Shown in pieces: positions 25,335 through 33,341 of a stretch of 44,114 nucleotides of DNA. The stretch spans positions 1 through 44,114 of the forward strand of contig JAGVYP010000036.1 in NCBI GenBank assembly GCA_018303205.1, written 5' to 3'. Source of the stretch: Candidatus Woesearchaeota archaeon. GTDB taxonomy: Archaea; Nanobdellota; Nanobdellia; Woesearchaeales; JAGWAF01. The notes beneath the pieces are model-generated. The model saw nothing but the letters and a program-made list of their open reading frames with translations, made no database searches and had not been told where the DNA came from. Both the position numbers and the translations under genes were made by a program. The number at the start of each line of letters is the position of its first letter. Position 1 is the first letter of the stretch.

Positions 25335-25818
25335 TATGCTTATGAAAAATGGAAGTACGTCTTATTTTTATTTTCTGTTTATTTTCCCTCTTTATATTTT
25401 ATTCTTCTTTTATTTTTTCTAGTATTTATATAAATTTGACATTTTTATTTATTTTTTTTTTAATCTATAAAAAGAAGAGAGCGTTTTGTAAAAGAAGAAT
25501 AGAGAGTACCAAAAAGAGAGAGGTCAAAGAAAAATATTCAAAAAAACAAGAAAAGTGATCATTCTTTTTTTTCAAGGTAACTAATATCAAAAAAGTTGGC
25601 AGAAGAACAATAAGGCTTTTTTTTATCTTTGACCATCACTGTGAGAAGAAATCGTTTGAGAAGAAAAGAAAAGAAAGGAATCCTTCCTAGAGTGATACAA
25701 TAGAAACGTAAGCATATGTTTTTCAAAGGAGTGAGATACATGGTTGAAATGAAAACCCTTTTCTTTTTAAATATTGCTGAATATTGTACCAACTTTTCTT
25801 AAAAATCTGACAGGTAGC
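25335..25818. other. AT-rich divergent gap without a convincing gene
   Basis: The gap between the GT39 and GT2 genes (25305-25848) holds homopolymer-rich sequence. A 69-codon frame at 25349-25558 (+) is Phe/Ile-rich, then Lys-rich, and its ATG is not placed sensibly relative to the only TATA box. The one spot that stands out is a 20-codon frame at 25740-25802 with a good ribosome binding site, listed separately. I see no tRNA, repeat or stable RNA fold. Confidence 0.5.
25740..25802 (+). CDS. Possible 20-aa small ORF with strong ribosome binding site
   Basis: ATG 25740 is preceded by AAAGGAGTGAG, 5 nt before the ATG, a good match to an anti-Shine-Dalgarno partner. The frame encodes MVEMKTLFFLNIAEYCTNFS and stops at 25800-25802. 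An in-frame ATG at 25716 would give 28 aa. No family is recognised and no promoter is clear. It may be chance in an otherwise empty gap. Confidence 0.2.
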   Translation: MVEMKTLFFLNIAEYCTNFS

Positions 25819-25826
25819 TTTATAAA
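25819..25826 (+). promoter_or_regulatory. TATA box for the GT2/UPF0104/toroid operon
   Basis: TTTATAAA is centred at 25822.5, exactly 26.5 nt before ATG 25849. Leaderless start. Confidence 0.6.
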
Positions 25827-25848
25827 GTAAGTATCGTTATAAGTTATC

Positions 25849-26580
25849 ATGGGGGATTCTGAAACAAGAAACAAGATCGTTGTAACCCTACCTGCCTACA
25901 ATGAGGCTGGACAGATAGGAGAAGTACTGAAAAGAATAAAAAAAGTACTACCTCAAGCTGCGCTCTTAGTGATAGATGATGGAAGCAAGGATAGTACTGC
26001 AGAGAAAGCAAAAGCTGCAGGAGCTCAAGTGATTTCCTTTGCTGCAAATAGGGGAATAGTTGAAGCGTTCAAAACAGGTTTAAAAAATGCGTTACTCTTG
26101 GGCGCTGATATTATTGTGACTATGGATGCTGATGGACAACACCTTCCTGAAGAAATACCTGCCTTGCTAGAGCCCATAGAAAAGAAAAAAGCAGATATGG
26201 TGATTGGTTCAAGATTTCTGGGAAAGATAAGATCAAAGTCAAGAACAAAGTACTTGGGAAATATCGCTTTTTCACGCCTTATCTCAAGGCTTGTGGGAAA
26301 TAAGATAACTGATGCACAAAGTGGATTTAGAGCATACACCAGGGAAGTTGCAGAGCGATTAAACATCCATAAAGGGTATACTTATACTCAACAAATGAGC
26401 ATCTTTGCAATCTATTATCCTCTCAAATTTTTTGGTACCAGTGGTATACTCATCATGATTCTTGGTACCTGGATCGGGCTTAGCTTTCCAGCAAATGACA
26501 ACCTCTCTGCTATGCTTGTCCTGATCGGTGTGCAAATGATCTTATTTGGAATACTCTTTGAGCTGATCAATAAGAAATAA
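25849..26580 (+). CDS. Dolichyl-phosphate glycosyltransferase-like GT2 with internal deletion
   Basis: The product is 243 aa. VTLPAYNEAGQ, VIDDGSKD, TMDADGQH (the DxD-type nucleotide/metal motif) and ITDAQSGFRAY place it with polyprenyl-phosphate mannose/glucose synthases. Two C-terminal membrane helices end the protein. In relatives the segment after YTYTQ runs for ~40 residues (a helix, a conserved EVP strand and a GxS loop) before YYPLKFFG. Here YTYTQQMSIFAI passes straight into YYPLKFFG, so this segment appears to be missing in frame. The GT2 at 5971-6639 keeps its counterpart (QEVPIETIYLDKYKG). Activity may be altered. The next gene, a UPF0104 flippase-like protein, starts 2 nt downstream. 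Confidence 0.85.
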   Translation: MGDSETRNKIVVTLPAYNEAGQIGEVLKRIKKVLPQAALLVIDDGSKDSTAEKAKAAGAQVISFAANRGIVEAFKTGLKNALLLGADIIVTMDADGQHLPEEIPALLEPIEKKKADMVIGSRFLGKIRSKSRTKYLGNIAFSRLISRLVGNKITDAQSGFRAYTREVAERLNIHKGYTYTQQMSIFAIYYPLKFFGTSGILIMILGTWIGLSFPANDNLSAMLVLIGVQMILFGILFELINKK

Positions 26581-26582
26581 CC

Positions 26583-27545
26583 ATGAAAAAATATCTAAGT
26601 CTTATCATTGGCATTTTGGGAATTGCTGCTTTGATTCTGTTTTCAGATTATAGAGCAGTACTGCGAGCAATGCAGGAAATGCAAATTTCTTATCTTCTCT
26701 TAGGATTCTGTGTCTTCTTTTTTTCTCTGCTCTTACGTGGAACACGTTGGAATGCAATAACCCTTGATACCAAGGATACGAAAGCATTGTATTTTATCTG
26801 CTTTTTAGGAAACGCAATGAATAGAATTTTACCCTCTAAATTAGGAGGTTTAGTAAAAGCATATCTTTATGCGCAGAGAGAGAAGAAACCTTTGGCTGAG
26901 GGCTTTGCAAGTGTTTTTCTGGATAATATTCTTGAGCTTTCTTTTGTGCTGGTCAGCTGTGTGATCATTTTTCTCATCTGGCCTTTTCAAATGATGATCA
27001 AAAATGCTACGCTTATTGCAATGGGAATTTTTATAATAGCAGTGATAGCAATTGTGATGAGCATTTTTTTCTTGCAAAGCCCTTGGTTTATGAAAATAAG
27101 TAGTAAGATAAACAAGATAAGAAAACTACAAGAAAAATATGGAACAGGATTCAAAGACGCATTTAAAAAATATTTTTCTTCACTAAAGATAAAAAGAATT
27201 GTTATAGGATATCTTTTAACCCTCCTGGTTTGGTGTATTGTAGCTCTTGCTAATTACTTGGTCTTACTGGGGTTGGGAAGATCGATAAGTTTTATGATGA
27301 TCTATGTTGTAGCAACATTACCTGTAGTACTTGGTATTATGAGCCTTCTTCCCGGAGGGTATGGCGTGCAAGAAGTTTCAACAGTAGCATTACTTGTTGC
27401 GGCAGGAATTCCTCTTGAGATAGCAACCTCATTCTCCCTTATTATGCGCGCCATCGATCTGGTTTTGGTTATGATTACCGGATATCTCGGAATGTGCGCA
27501 TTAAGCATAAAATCATGGCATCACTTGGAGGAAAAAGTAGCATGA
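26583..27545 (+). CDS. UPF0104/lysylphosphatidylglycerol-synthase TM-domain flippase-like protein
   Basis: The product is 320 aa with about 8-9 membrane helices. The motifs GNAMNRILPSKLGGLVKAY, ASVFLDNILEL and LLPGGYGVQEVSTVALL are the hallmarks of the COG0392/UPF0104 family (AglD C-terminal-like, LPG synthase TM domain). In archaea these proteins often adjoin or fuse to GT2 dolichyl-phosphate enzymes and are thought to flip or position the charged lipid. This locus has the GT2 and the membrane part as separate adjacent genes. Its stop overlaps the next ATG (ATGA). Confidence 0.85.
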   Translation: MKKYLSLIIGILGIAALILFSDYRAVLRAMQEMQISYLLLGFCVFFFSLLLRGTRWNAITLDTKDTKALYFICFLGNAMNRILPSKLGGLVKAYLYAQREKKPLAEGFASVFLDNILELSFVLVSCVIIFLIWPFQMMIKNATLIAMGIFIIAVIAIVMSIFFLQSPWFMKISSKINKIRKLQEKYGTGFKDAFKKYFSSLKIKRIVIGYLLTLLVWCIVALANYLVLLGLGRSISFMMIYVVATLPVVLGIMSLLPGGYGVQEVSTVALLVAAGIPLEIATSFSLIMRAIDLVLVMITGYLGMCALSIKSWHHLEEKVA

Positions 27546-28462
27546 ATATTTTTTTAGAAAAAGGACTAGGACAAGCTCCGAGAATTCTTGGACTTTGTGA
27601 TAGGAATCCTGAACAGAAGACCTTTGGTTGTTTTGATAGACCATACTGGAATTATAAAATCAAGGACATTGTAAATGGTCGATTGCAAGAAGGATGTTAT
27701 TATCTTGCATTGTTATATACTATAAAACATGATGAAAATAAGTTTTATAAAAAAGAAAAAATAAAAGAATTGGCACTAGCTTCTTTGAAGTATGCAAGCA
27801 ACATACAAAACAGGGATGGAAGCTTTAATGAAGTATACCCTTTTGAACGAAGTTTTTGCGCAACCGCATTTCTTACGATGCATATGACGGAAACCATGCT
27901 GCTGATGGAAAATAAAGAAAACATAAAAATAATAAAGAAAGCTGCACAATGGTTAATGCGACATTCCCATAAAGAAGTAGCAAATCAGACAGCTGCAGCA
28001 GCACTTGCATTGTACAATACCTTTCTTCTTACCCAAGAAAAACAATTTCTTGAAGGTTGCAAAATAAAAATAGCACAGCTCCTCAAACAACAAAAAAATG
28101 GGTATTACCAGGAGTATAGAGGATATGACATAGGATATCAGAGCATCACCATGGGCATCGTGTTGCGTATGATACAAAAAGATAAAAAAGAAGAGTTAGG
28201 ACTAAAAAACTCAATTCAAAAAGCATATGCCTTTATAGAAGGAAAGATAGGAAAAGAAGGACACTATGATAATACGGAGACTTCACGAAAAACCCAGTTC
28301 GTGTATCCTTTTATTTTTTCTGAGCGACCTTTACGAGAAGAGATAACCAAAGGATTAAAAAAAGATAAAATCCTTAACCCTGCATGGCTTGATGACAGAT
28401 ACGTTATTCCCTTGGCTATCGATTACCTAGAAACAGGAGTAAATATAAAAAGTAAAGAGTAG
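27542..28462 (+). CDS. Putative alpha/alpha-toroid protein of glycan operon
   Basis: The product is 306 aa, nearly all helical, with repeated helix pairs and two GSFNEVY/GHYDNTE-type loops (NRDGSFNEVYPFERSF and GYYQEYRGYDIGYQS). This is the pattern of an alpha/alpha toroid, as in heparinase N-terminal domains or prenyl cyclases. No signal peptide or membrane helix is present. ATG 27542 overlaps the previous stop (ATGA) and follows a GGAGG ribosome binding site at 27528-27532. The open frame from 27494 only extends into the previous gene. Function is not recognised; polysaccharide binding or lyase-like action is a guess from fold and neighbours. Confidence 0.55.
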   Translation: MNIFLEKGLGQAPRILGLCDRNPEQKTFGCFDRPYWNYKIKDIVNGRLQEGCYYLALLYTIKHDENKFYKKEKIKELALASLKYASNIQNRDGSFNEVYPFERSFCATAFLTMHMTETMLLMENKENIKIIKKAAQWLMRHSHKEVANQTAAAALALYNTFLLTQEKQFLEGCKIKIAQLLKQQKNGYYQEYRGYDIGYQSITMGIVLRMIQKDKKEELGLKNSIQKAYAFIEGKIGKEGHYDNTETSRKTQFVYPFIFSERPLREEITKGLKKDKILNPAWLDDRYVIPLAIDYLETGVNIKSKE

Positions 28463-28474
28463 TTTATAGATATC

Positions 28475-28509
28475 TTTTTTGATGTTGTTGTCTTGGAGTA
28501 AGATCAAAA
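28475..28509 (+). repeat. Partial copy of the structured RNA's 5' arm
   Basis: Positions 28475-28501 match 12761-12787 at 24 of 27 bases (TTTTTTGATG identical, then TTGTTGTCTT against GTGTTGCCTT, GGAGTAA against GTAGTAA). Immediately after comes ATCAAAAG, as at the far 3' end of copy 1. The centre with both conserved hairpins is absent, so this looks like an internally deleted remnant, still able to pair TTTTGAT with ATCAAAA. It lies just after the toroid gene stop. Confidence 0.4.
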
Positions 28510-28528
28510 GGTTAAAAAATCAGAAGAG

Positions 28529-28536
28529 TTTATCTA
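28529..28536 (+). promoter_or_regulatory. TATA-like element for the SGNH hydrolase gene
   Basis: TTTATCTA is centred at 28532.5. It is 25.5 nt from an in-frame TTG at 28558 and 40.5 nt from ATG 28573, so either a leaderless TTG start or a ~14-nt leader is possible. Confidence 0.35.
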
Positions 28537-28572
28537 GAAAAAATTAACAGAAAAATATTGAAAACAGAAAAA

Positions 28573-29691
28573 ATGATCAAAGGAAAAAAAGGAAAACTGT
28601 TGGTAAATCTTCTTGTTCTTCTGGTAACGATAGTTTTTTTCTTAATTGTTTTTGAAATATTTTTACGTGTAGTCATTAAAGTGCCTGTACCTCCTGCACG
28701 TTTTATTCCTGATCGCTATACAGAATATCGGTTACAACCGGATAGCACCTTTGTGATGAGGTCCCCTGATTTTTCAACTCCGACAACAATTAACAGTCTT
28801 GGAATAAGGGATAATGAGTTAAGGGATCTTGAAAAAAAAGAATATCGCATTCTCATGCTGGGAGACTCGTTAACTTTTGGAAATGGTGTTTTGTTAAATG
28901 ATACTTTTTCCCAACTGATTGAAAAAAGATTACAGAAAAAAACTGGAAAGGATATTGAAGTCATTAATGCTGGAACAGGAGGCTATGGAACAGTGAATGA
29001 AATGAAATACTTACGTCATTATGGGTTTGAACTATTCAATCCCGATATGGTTATTGTCAATTATTTTGTAGGAAATGATCTTTCCGATAATTTACGAAAA
29101 GCTGAAAATTTTACGGTCATGAGCGGATATTTAGTTTCCATCAAAAGCCTTACTCTTATGAATAGGATAAAATTTTTTCTCTTTGCACATTCACGCACTG
29201 CAGTATTTTTAGGAAGAATTATTAATGATAAACTTGCATATGACAAAAAAGGAGATGAACTTCCTCTTGATTTTAAACAGTTTATCAAAGACCAGGAAGA
29301 TGCTGAAATAGAAGAAGGATGGAACCTTACTTTTGCTGCCTTAGAAGAAATAAAAAAAATGACAGATGAGAAAGAGATCCCTTTTATTCTTGTTATTATT
29401 CCTATGAAGGAACAAGTATATAACCATTTTTTTGAAAACGCAAAAGAAAATTTTAATTTAAAACAAGAACAATTGGATATGACACTTGTTAATACTAAGC
29501 TTGTGAAATTTGCACAAGAACAGAATATTACGATACTTGATTTACATGAACCATTTAAAGAAGCAAAAGAACAAGGATTATATTTTGAAATAGATAGTCA
29601 TATGAGTCAAGAAGGGCATAGCATTACAGCAGAGAAGACATATCCCCTCATTATAAAAGAAATAAAAGAGAAAGTTAGCGTTGAGCAATAA
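28573..29691 (+). CDS. Membrane-anchored SGNH/GDSL hydrolase
   Basis: The product is 372 aa. One hydrophobic segment at about residues 10-32 anchors it, with the rest probably outside the cell. Block I is L-G-D-S-L-T-F with nucleophile S99. NAGTGGYG is the glycine block, NYFVGND carries the Asn block, and DSHMSQEGH holds the Asp-x-His of the catalytic triad. The SGNH fold in surface-glycan loci usually means an acetyl esterase or acetyltransferase acting on polysaccharide. ATG 28573 is chosen because it follows an A-rich tract and precedes the anchor; TTG 28558 is an alternative. It is convergent with the GT4 gene (17-nt overlap). Confidence 0.85.
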   Translation: MIKGKKGKLLVNLLVLLVTIVFFLIVFEIFLRVVIKVPVPPARFIPDRYTEYRLQPDSTFVMRSPDFSTPTTINSLGIRDNELRDLEKKEYRILMLGDSLTFGNGVLLNDTFSQLIEKRLQKKTGKDIEVINAGTGGYGTVNEMKYLRHYGFELFNPDMVIVNYFVGNDLSDNLRKAENFTVMSGYLVSIKSLTLMNRIKFFLFAHSRTAVFLGRIINDKLAYDKKGDELPLDFKQFIKDQEDAEIEEGWNLTFAALEEIKKMTDEKEIPFILVIIPMKEQVYNHFFENAKENFNLKQEQLDMTLVNTKLVKFAQEQNITILDLHEPFKEAKEQGLYFEIDSHMSQEGHSITAEKTYPLIIKEIKEKVSVEQ

Positions 29692-30775
29692 TCTTTCTAA
29701 AATCATAAAGAAATCGTTCAGGAGTATGATCTTTAATGATCATCTGTTTGCTTTTTTTCCCAAAATCTCTTAATTTTTTCCAATCTATTTTTCCATTGAT
29801 AAGAAATTGTTCTATGGATTCAACAAGTGCGGGAACATCAATACTAAAAAAATATCCATTCATGTCAGAGTGAACATAGCACTTTGCTCCTACTTCAGTG
29901 CTACAAAGAATTGGTAATCCGGTTGCCATGGCTTCGACAAGAGCATATCCTAAAGGTTCTTGTGAGGCTGGAAAAACAAAAAGATCAGCATCCGCATAAT
30001 GACGAGGCATGTCGTCATAAGGAACATCCTTCAAAAGAGAAATGTTCTGTTCTAACTTTTTTTGTTGAAGAAGAGCAAGAAGATCATCATACACTTTTTT
30101 TTCAGGAAGAAGGTGCTTATTAATAGGCCCCTTTGACCATGCTGTTCCAATAATCGTGAGATGAAAACGAAGATGCGGATATTTCTTTATGAGCGTTTCC
30201 AGTGCCTCTATAAGGATCGGAAGGTTTTTTCTTTTTTGATATTTTGAAACACAAAAAAAACGTAATGTTCTTGATAGCTTGTACTTTTTGTTGAGAAAAC
30301 GTTCCGGATTAATGCAGGCTGGCATATAAAAGGTAGAAGGAAAATACTTTTTTGATTCTTCATAACCTTTTTGCGTAACTGCGAGAATTTGTGTTTTTTT
30401 TCCTAGAAAAAAGATAAGTAATTTGAAAAAGGGATGATAAAGAACATTTTTGTAATGCTGTATTTCTTGGACCATGATCATACACGGGATGCGTTTTAAT
30501 TTGCAGATGAGATAGACAAGAAAATTGCCAGGAGCATTGATATGCTTTACCACAACAAGATCAGTATTGTGAGAAAGCATCTTCCAAAGTGCAAAGGGAG
30601 AATAAACGACTCCCAAGGGTTTGATTCGTTTGGAAGGAATAATTTGATAAGCAATGTCAGTTGGAATATCCCTTCCAATGATGGGAGTAAGGAGAGTAAC
30701 ATGCATCTGCGTTGAAAGAGATTGGAAAGTATCATACAAATTTTGATGGTAGGGCATGATAAAAGTGATATTCAT
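29675..30775 (-). CDS. GT4-family glycosyltransferase
   Basis: The product is 366 aa, a GT-B fold transferase (Glycos_transf_1). The N-terminal Rossmann domain opens with ITFIMPYHQ, and the C-terminal domain has FFCVSKYQKRKN and FPASQEPLGYALVEAMATG, the E-x7-E donor-binding motif. It then reads GLPILCSTEVG. It acts in the cytoplasm to lengthen a lipid-linked or nucleotide-linked glycan. It is the last gene of the operon that begins at hddA (37133) and overlaps the methyltransferase stop by ATGA. A GDP-heptose or GDP-mannose donor would suit the context but is not proved. Confidence 0.88.
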   Translation of the reverse strand: MNITFIMPYHQNLYDTFQSLSTQMHVTLLTPIIGRDIPTDIAYQIIPSKRIKPLGVVYSPFALWKMLSHNTDLVVVKHINAPGNFLVYLICKLKRIPCMIMVQEIQHYKNVLYHPFFKLLIFFLGKKTQILAVTQKGYEESKKYFPSTFYMPACINPERFLNKKYKLSRTLRFFCVSKYQKRKNLPILIEALETLIKKYPHLRFHLTIIGTAWSKGPINKHLLPEKKVYDDLLALLQQKKLEQNISLLKDVPYDDMPRHYADADLFVFPASQEPLGYALVEAMATGLPILCSTEVGAKCYVHSDMNGYFFSIDVPALVESIEQFLINGKIDWKKLRDFGKKSKQMIIKDHTPERFLYDFRKIIAQR

Positions 30776-31518
30776 TTTTTGACCTCTACAAGATACGCAT
30801 AAGAACTCGTAAGCCCAAGCGTATTTAAAAACTTACGCAGTTTAGGAAGATCATACCCTGCGCTGAAGTAAAAAGGCATTTTAACTATTTTTTTTATTTC
30901 ATAGTCATGATGAAGAAAAAGTTTTGCCCATCTTTTTTTTCTCCATGATAAAAATTCATTAAAGTGATGGGAAGCAGCACCATGGATAGGTGGAAAAATA
31001 CATTGCCAGAGTGATTTTCTATAGCGATTATCTGTGTTCTTTTCTTTTTTGGAGAATTTTTCATTTTTTTCTTCTTTGAGTTTCTTCAATTTTTTTGGAG
31101 AAAAGAGAATATGAAAAGCTTTGACATAATAAAAAAAGACATGGGACACTTTGCACCAGCACGAAGGCATGATATGCACATGAAAAGCCTCAGGCGTACT
31201 TACTCTTTTGAGTTCAGCAAATGCTTTATGAAGATCAGGAATATGCTCCAAAACATTTGAGGAATAGACAAAATCAAATTGGTTGTTTGAAAAAGGAAGT
31301 TTTTGAACATCTGCCTGCATTTGTTTTACATTTCTTTTTTTCATGCGTTCTGCATGGTATTCTGTTGAGATAAAATCTGTACAGAGAGATGCTAATGCTT
31401 CGCTTTGACACCCGTCTCCTGCACCAATTTCTAATCCGAAAGTAAATTTTTTTTGAGGAAGGAGCGAAGAAATAAGACCAAATTCTTCCTTTCGTATCCA
31501 ATGCTCATCGTGTTCCAT
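30772..31518 (-). CDS. Class I SAM-dependent methyltransferase
   Basis: The product is 248 aa. LEIGAGDGCQSEAL is motif I (SAM binding). QADVQKLPFSNNQFDFVYSS and NVLEHIPDLHKAF are motifs II-III of the Methyltransf_11 type. The C-terminal part is lysine-rich and helical. Such enzymes in sugar loci methylate hydroxyls of nucleotide sugars or glycan termini. It lies 6 nt after the nucleotidyltransferase gene and overlaps the following GT4 start by 4 nt. The acceptor is unknown. Confidence 0.82.
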   Translation of the reverse strand: MEHDEHWIRKEEFGLISSLLPQKKFTFGLEIGAGDGCQSEALASLCTDFISTEYHAERMKKRNVKQMQADVQKLPFSNNQFDFVYSSNVLEHIPDLHKAFAELKRVSTPEAFHVHIMPSCWCKVSHVFFYYVKAFHILFSPKKLKKLKEEKNEKFSKKEKNTDNRYRKSLWQCIFPPIHGAASHHFNEFLSWRKKRWAKLFLHHDYEIKKIVKMPFYFSAGYDLPKLRKFLNTLGLTSSYAYLVEVKK

Positions 31519-31524
31519 ACCATG

Positions 31525-32262
31525 TCAGAAAAACTCTTTGTTTTTAAATTCTTCCTGAAATGCGATGTATTTTTCCATTCTTCCCATTCCCCTCTTGATC
31601 AGTCTTGGAAAAACATCTTTTGCAAAATCAACAAATTTTCCTTCAGGAAGGTAAGCAAATATTCTCTGATCACAAACGTAAATGCCATTGTTTTCGTATC
31701 TTTTCTGTGTCAAATACCTCTTTTTAGTTTTAGAATCAGGCTTCTCTAAGAAAAGATTAACTCTTTGGTTATCATCAAGAATAATGGCGCTATCCATAAA
31801 GGTAGGATCTTTGATATCTCCGTTCTTTTTCTGAGGCCTCATGACAATAGTTGCAAAAGCATTTTTTTTTCTATGAAAAGAAATCAGGTCATGAAAATTA
31901 AGATTGGTAAGATTATCTCCATAATAGACAATAAATTCTTTGCTCTTTATTTTGGATTGTGCATATTTCACTGCTCCTGCTGTTCCACTTAAACGCTCAG
32001 GAGAAGTATAGGGTTCGAGACTATACGTGAGAAGAAGATCTGGAATTCTTTCTTTCTTGAAATAATCAACAACCTTATTGGCTAAGAAACCTAAACAAAA
32101 AAGAATATGCGTAAAGCCTTGTTTTTTAAATTCTTCAAGTTGATATTGAATAAGGGGTTTTCCTTTTATGGGAATCAAGCATTTGGGAGTCGTTTCAGTA
32201 AGAGGTCTCATACGGGAACCAACTCCTGCTGCAACAATAACTATTTGAACATCTTTTTTCAT
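31525..32262 (-). CDS. Sugar-1-phosphate nucleotidyltransferase, HddC-like
   Basis: The product is 245 aa with the pyrophosphorylase signature AAGVGSRMRPLTETTPK near residue 11, then PIKGKPLIQYQLE and VYYGDNLTN (metal Asp). The short length and lack of a C-terminal beta-helix fit RmlA-short/HddC-type enzymes. Because gmhA and hddA lie upstream in the same operon, I infer it makes GDP-D-glycero-alpha-D-manno-heptose from heptose-1-phosphate. Mannose-1-phosphate guanylyltransferase or glucose-1-phosphate thymidylyl/uridylyltransferase remain possible. Spacing to both neighbours is under 7 nt. Confidence 0.75.
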   Translation of the reverse strand: MKKDVQIVIVAAGVGSRMRPLTETTPKCLIPIKGKPLIQYQLEEFKKQGFTHILFCLGFLANKVVDYFKKERIPDLLLTYSLEPYTSPERLSGTAGAVKYAQSKIKSKEFIVYYGDNLTNLNFHDLISFHRKKNAFATIVMRPQKKNGDIKDPTFMDSAIILDDNQRVNLFLEKPDSKTKKRYLTQKRYENNGIYVCDQRIFAYLPEGKFVDFAKDVFPRLIKRGMGRMEKYIAFQEEFKNKEFF

Positions 32263-32264
32263 GT

Positions 32265-33341
32265 TTACTCATTCCTTTTTGCTATTCGTTTTGCAAGATC
32301 TTCTGCAGTTTGTACACAGGTAATAATTTTTCCTGCAAAAATAGAATAAATGTTGCTGCCGTACTCTGTTATTTCTGTTGGCCTTGCATCATCTGCTTCT
32401 TGATGCGCTTTTACAACTCTGGTAACAAACAAAGAATTGAGAACTTTTGCTTTTTGAAGAAGAGGAAGATAAAGTGCACTCTCTTGTATAATCTGATTTC
32501 TGTGTGAAGAGATTTTTTTATTGCTCATGACAGAAACATCCTGTTCTTTAGAGATAATACCTTTTAAAACAGATGCGCGTACATGTCCTAAGGTGAAGGT
32601 TCCTCTGGTTCCCCTGGGTAGAATGCTAGGAAATTCTCCATCGACAATAGTAGCGCCAAAGAGCTCTTTATGGGGAAGTTGCACTTCCAAGAGTTCTATA
32701 AGTTCATATTGCACTTCTTTTTTGGGAAAACCAAACCAGGTATGAAATGTGTTAAAATGTGCATAGGTAGCATTGATGATCACATCAAATTTTTTTTCAA
32801 AGGTTTTTCCTCCTTTCATGATGGTCAGTGTTTTGTTTCTTTTTCCAGCAACAACACTATGATTGAGAAGAAGCTTGATAGGAGAGTTGGAGAGTTCTGT
32901 TTGAAGGATGTTTTTGAATGCGTCCATATCATAAATAGCTTCAGGTGTTTTGACACATAACGAAAGTGCATCTTTGTCAAAGATCTCTTTTGGCGGCTCA
33001 CAAAGAGTGTAGGGTAATTTTTGTTCTTTGCAAAATTTAATGAATTGTTCTGCTGTTGTCTTGGTGTTTGTTTTTGATATGCCATAATAACTGGGAAATC
33101 CATTGATAATTGCTTTTTTGTATTTTTTTTCAAATGAAACAGTAGCATTTCTAATCTCTTGAACAGTGTCTTTACTTCGTGGATAATGATAGCCTATATG
33201 ATGCCTCCAGTGATTGTTAAATGATGCTTCTTCCATAACATCTGTATGCTGTTCGAAAAGAGTAACTTCATGCTCTTGGGATAGCCTCAGAGCTGTTGTG
33301 ATGCCAAAGACTCCTGCTCCGATAACAGCGATGTTGCTCAT
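32265..33341 (-). CDS. FAD-dependent oxidoreductase of the DAO family
   Basis: The product is 358 aa. IAVIGAGVFGITTAL gives the G-x-G-x-x-G FAD loop at residues 8-13, followed by an acidic strand end (LFEQH). HWRHHIGYHYPRS, a VDGEFPSILPRG segment and the C-terminal YSIFAGKIITCVQTA fit the D-amino-acid oxidase/glycine oxidase-like family. In nucleotide-sugar loci, DAO proteins oxidise amino or hydroxyl groups of sugar intermediates or their side chains. Its start overlaps the Gfo/Idh/MocA stop by ATGA. The substrate is not recognised. Confidence 0.8.
   Translation of the reverse strand: MSNIAVIGAGVFGITTALRLSQEHEVTLFEQHTDVMEEASFNNHWRHHIGYHYPRSKDTVQEIRNATVSFEKKYKKAIINGFPSYYGISKTNTKTTAEQFIKFCKEQKLPYTLCEPPKEIFDKDALSLCVKTPEAIYDMDAFKNILQTELSNSPIKLLLNHSVVAGKRNKTLTIMKGGKTFEKKFDVIINATYAHFNTFHTWFGFPKKEVQYELIELLEVQLPHKELFGATIVDGEFPSILPRGTRGTFTLGHVRASVLKGIISKEQDVSVMSNKKISSHRNQIIQESALYLPLLQKAKVLNSLFVTRVVKAHQEADDARPTEITEYGSNIYSIFAGKIITCVQTAEDLAKRIAKRNE

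Noticed and set aside
25349-25558. 69-aa open frame, hydrophobic then lysine-rich
   Set aside because: It is low-complexity AT-rich sequence, its start is not positioned relative to any TATA box, and it has no ribosome binding site and no family resemblance.
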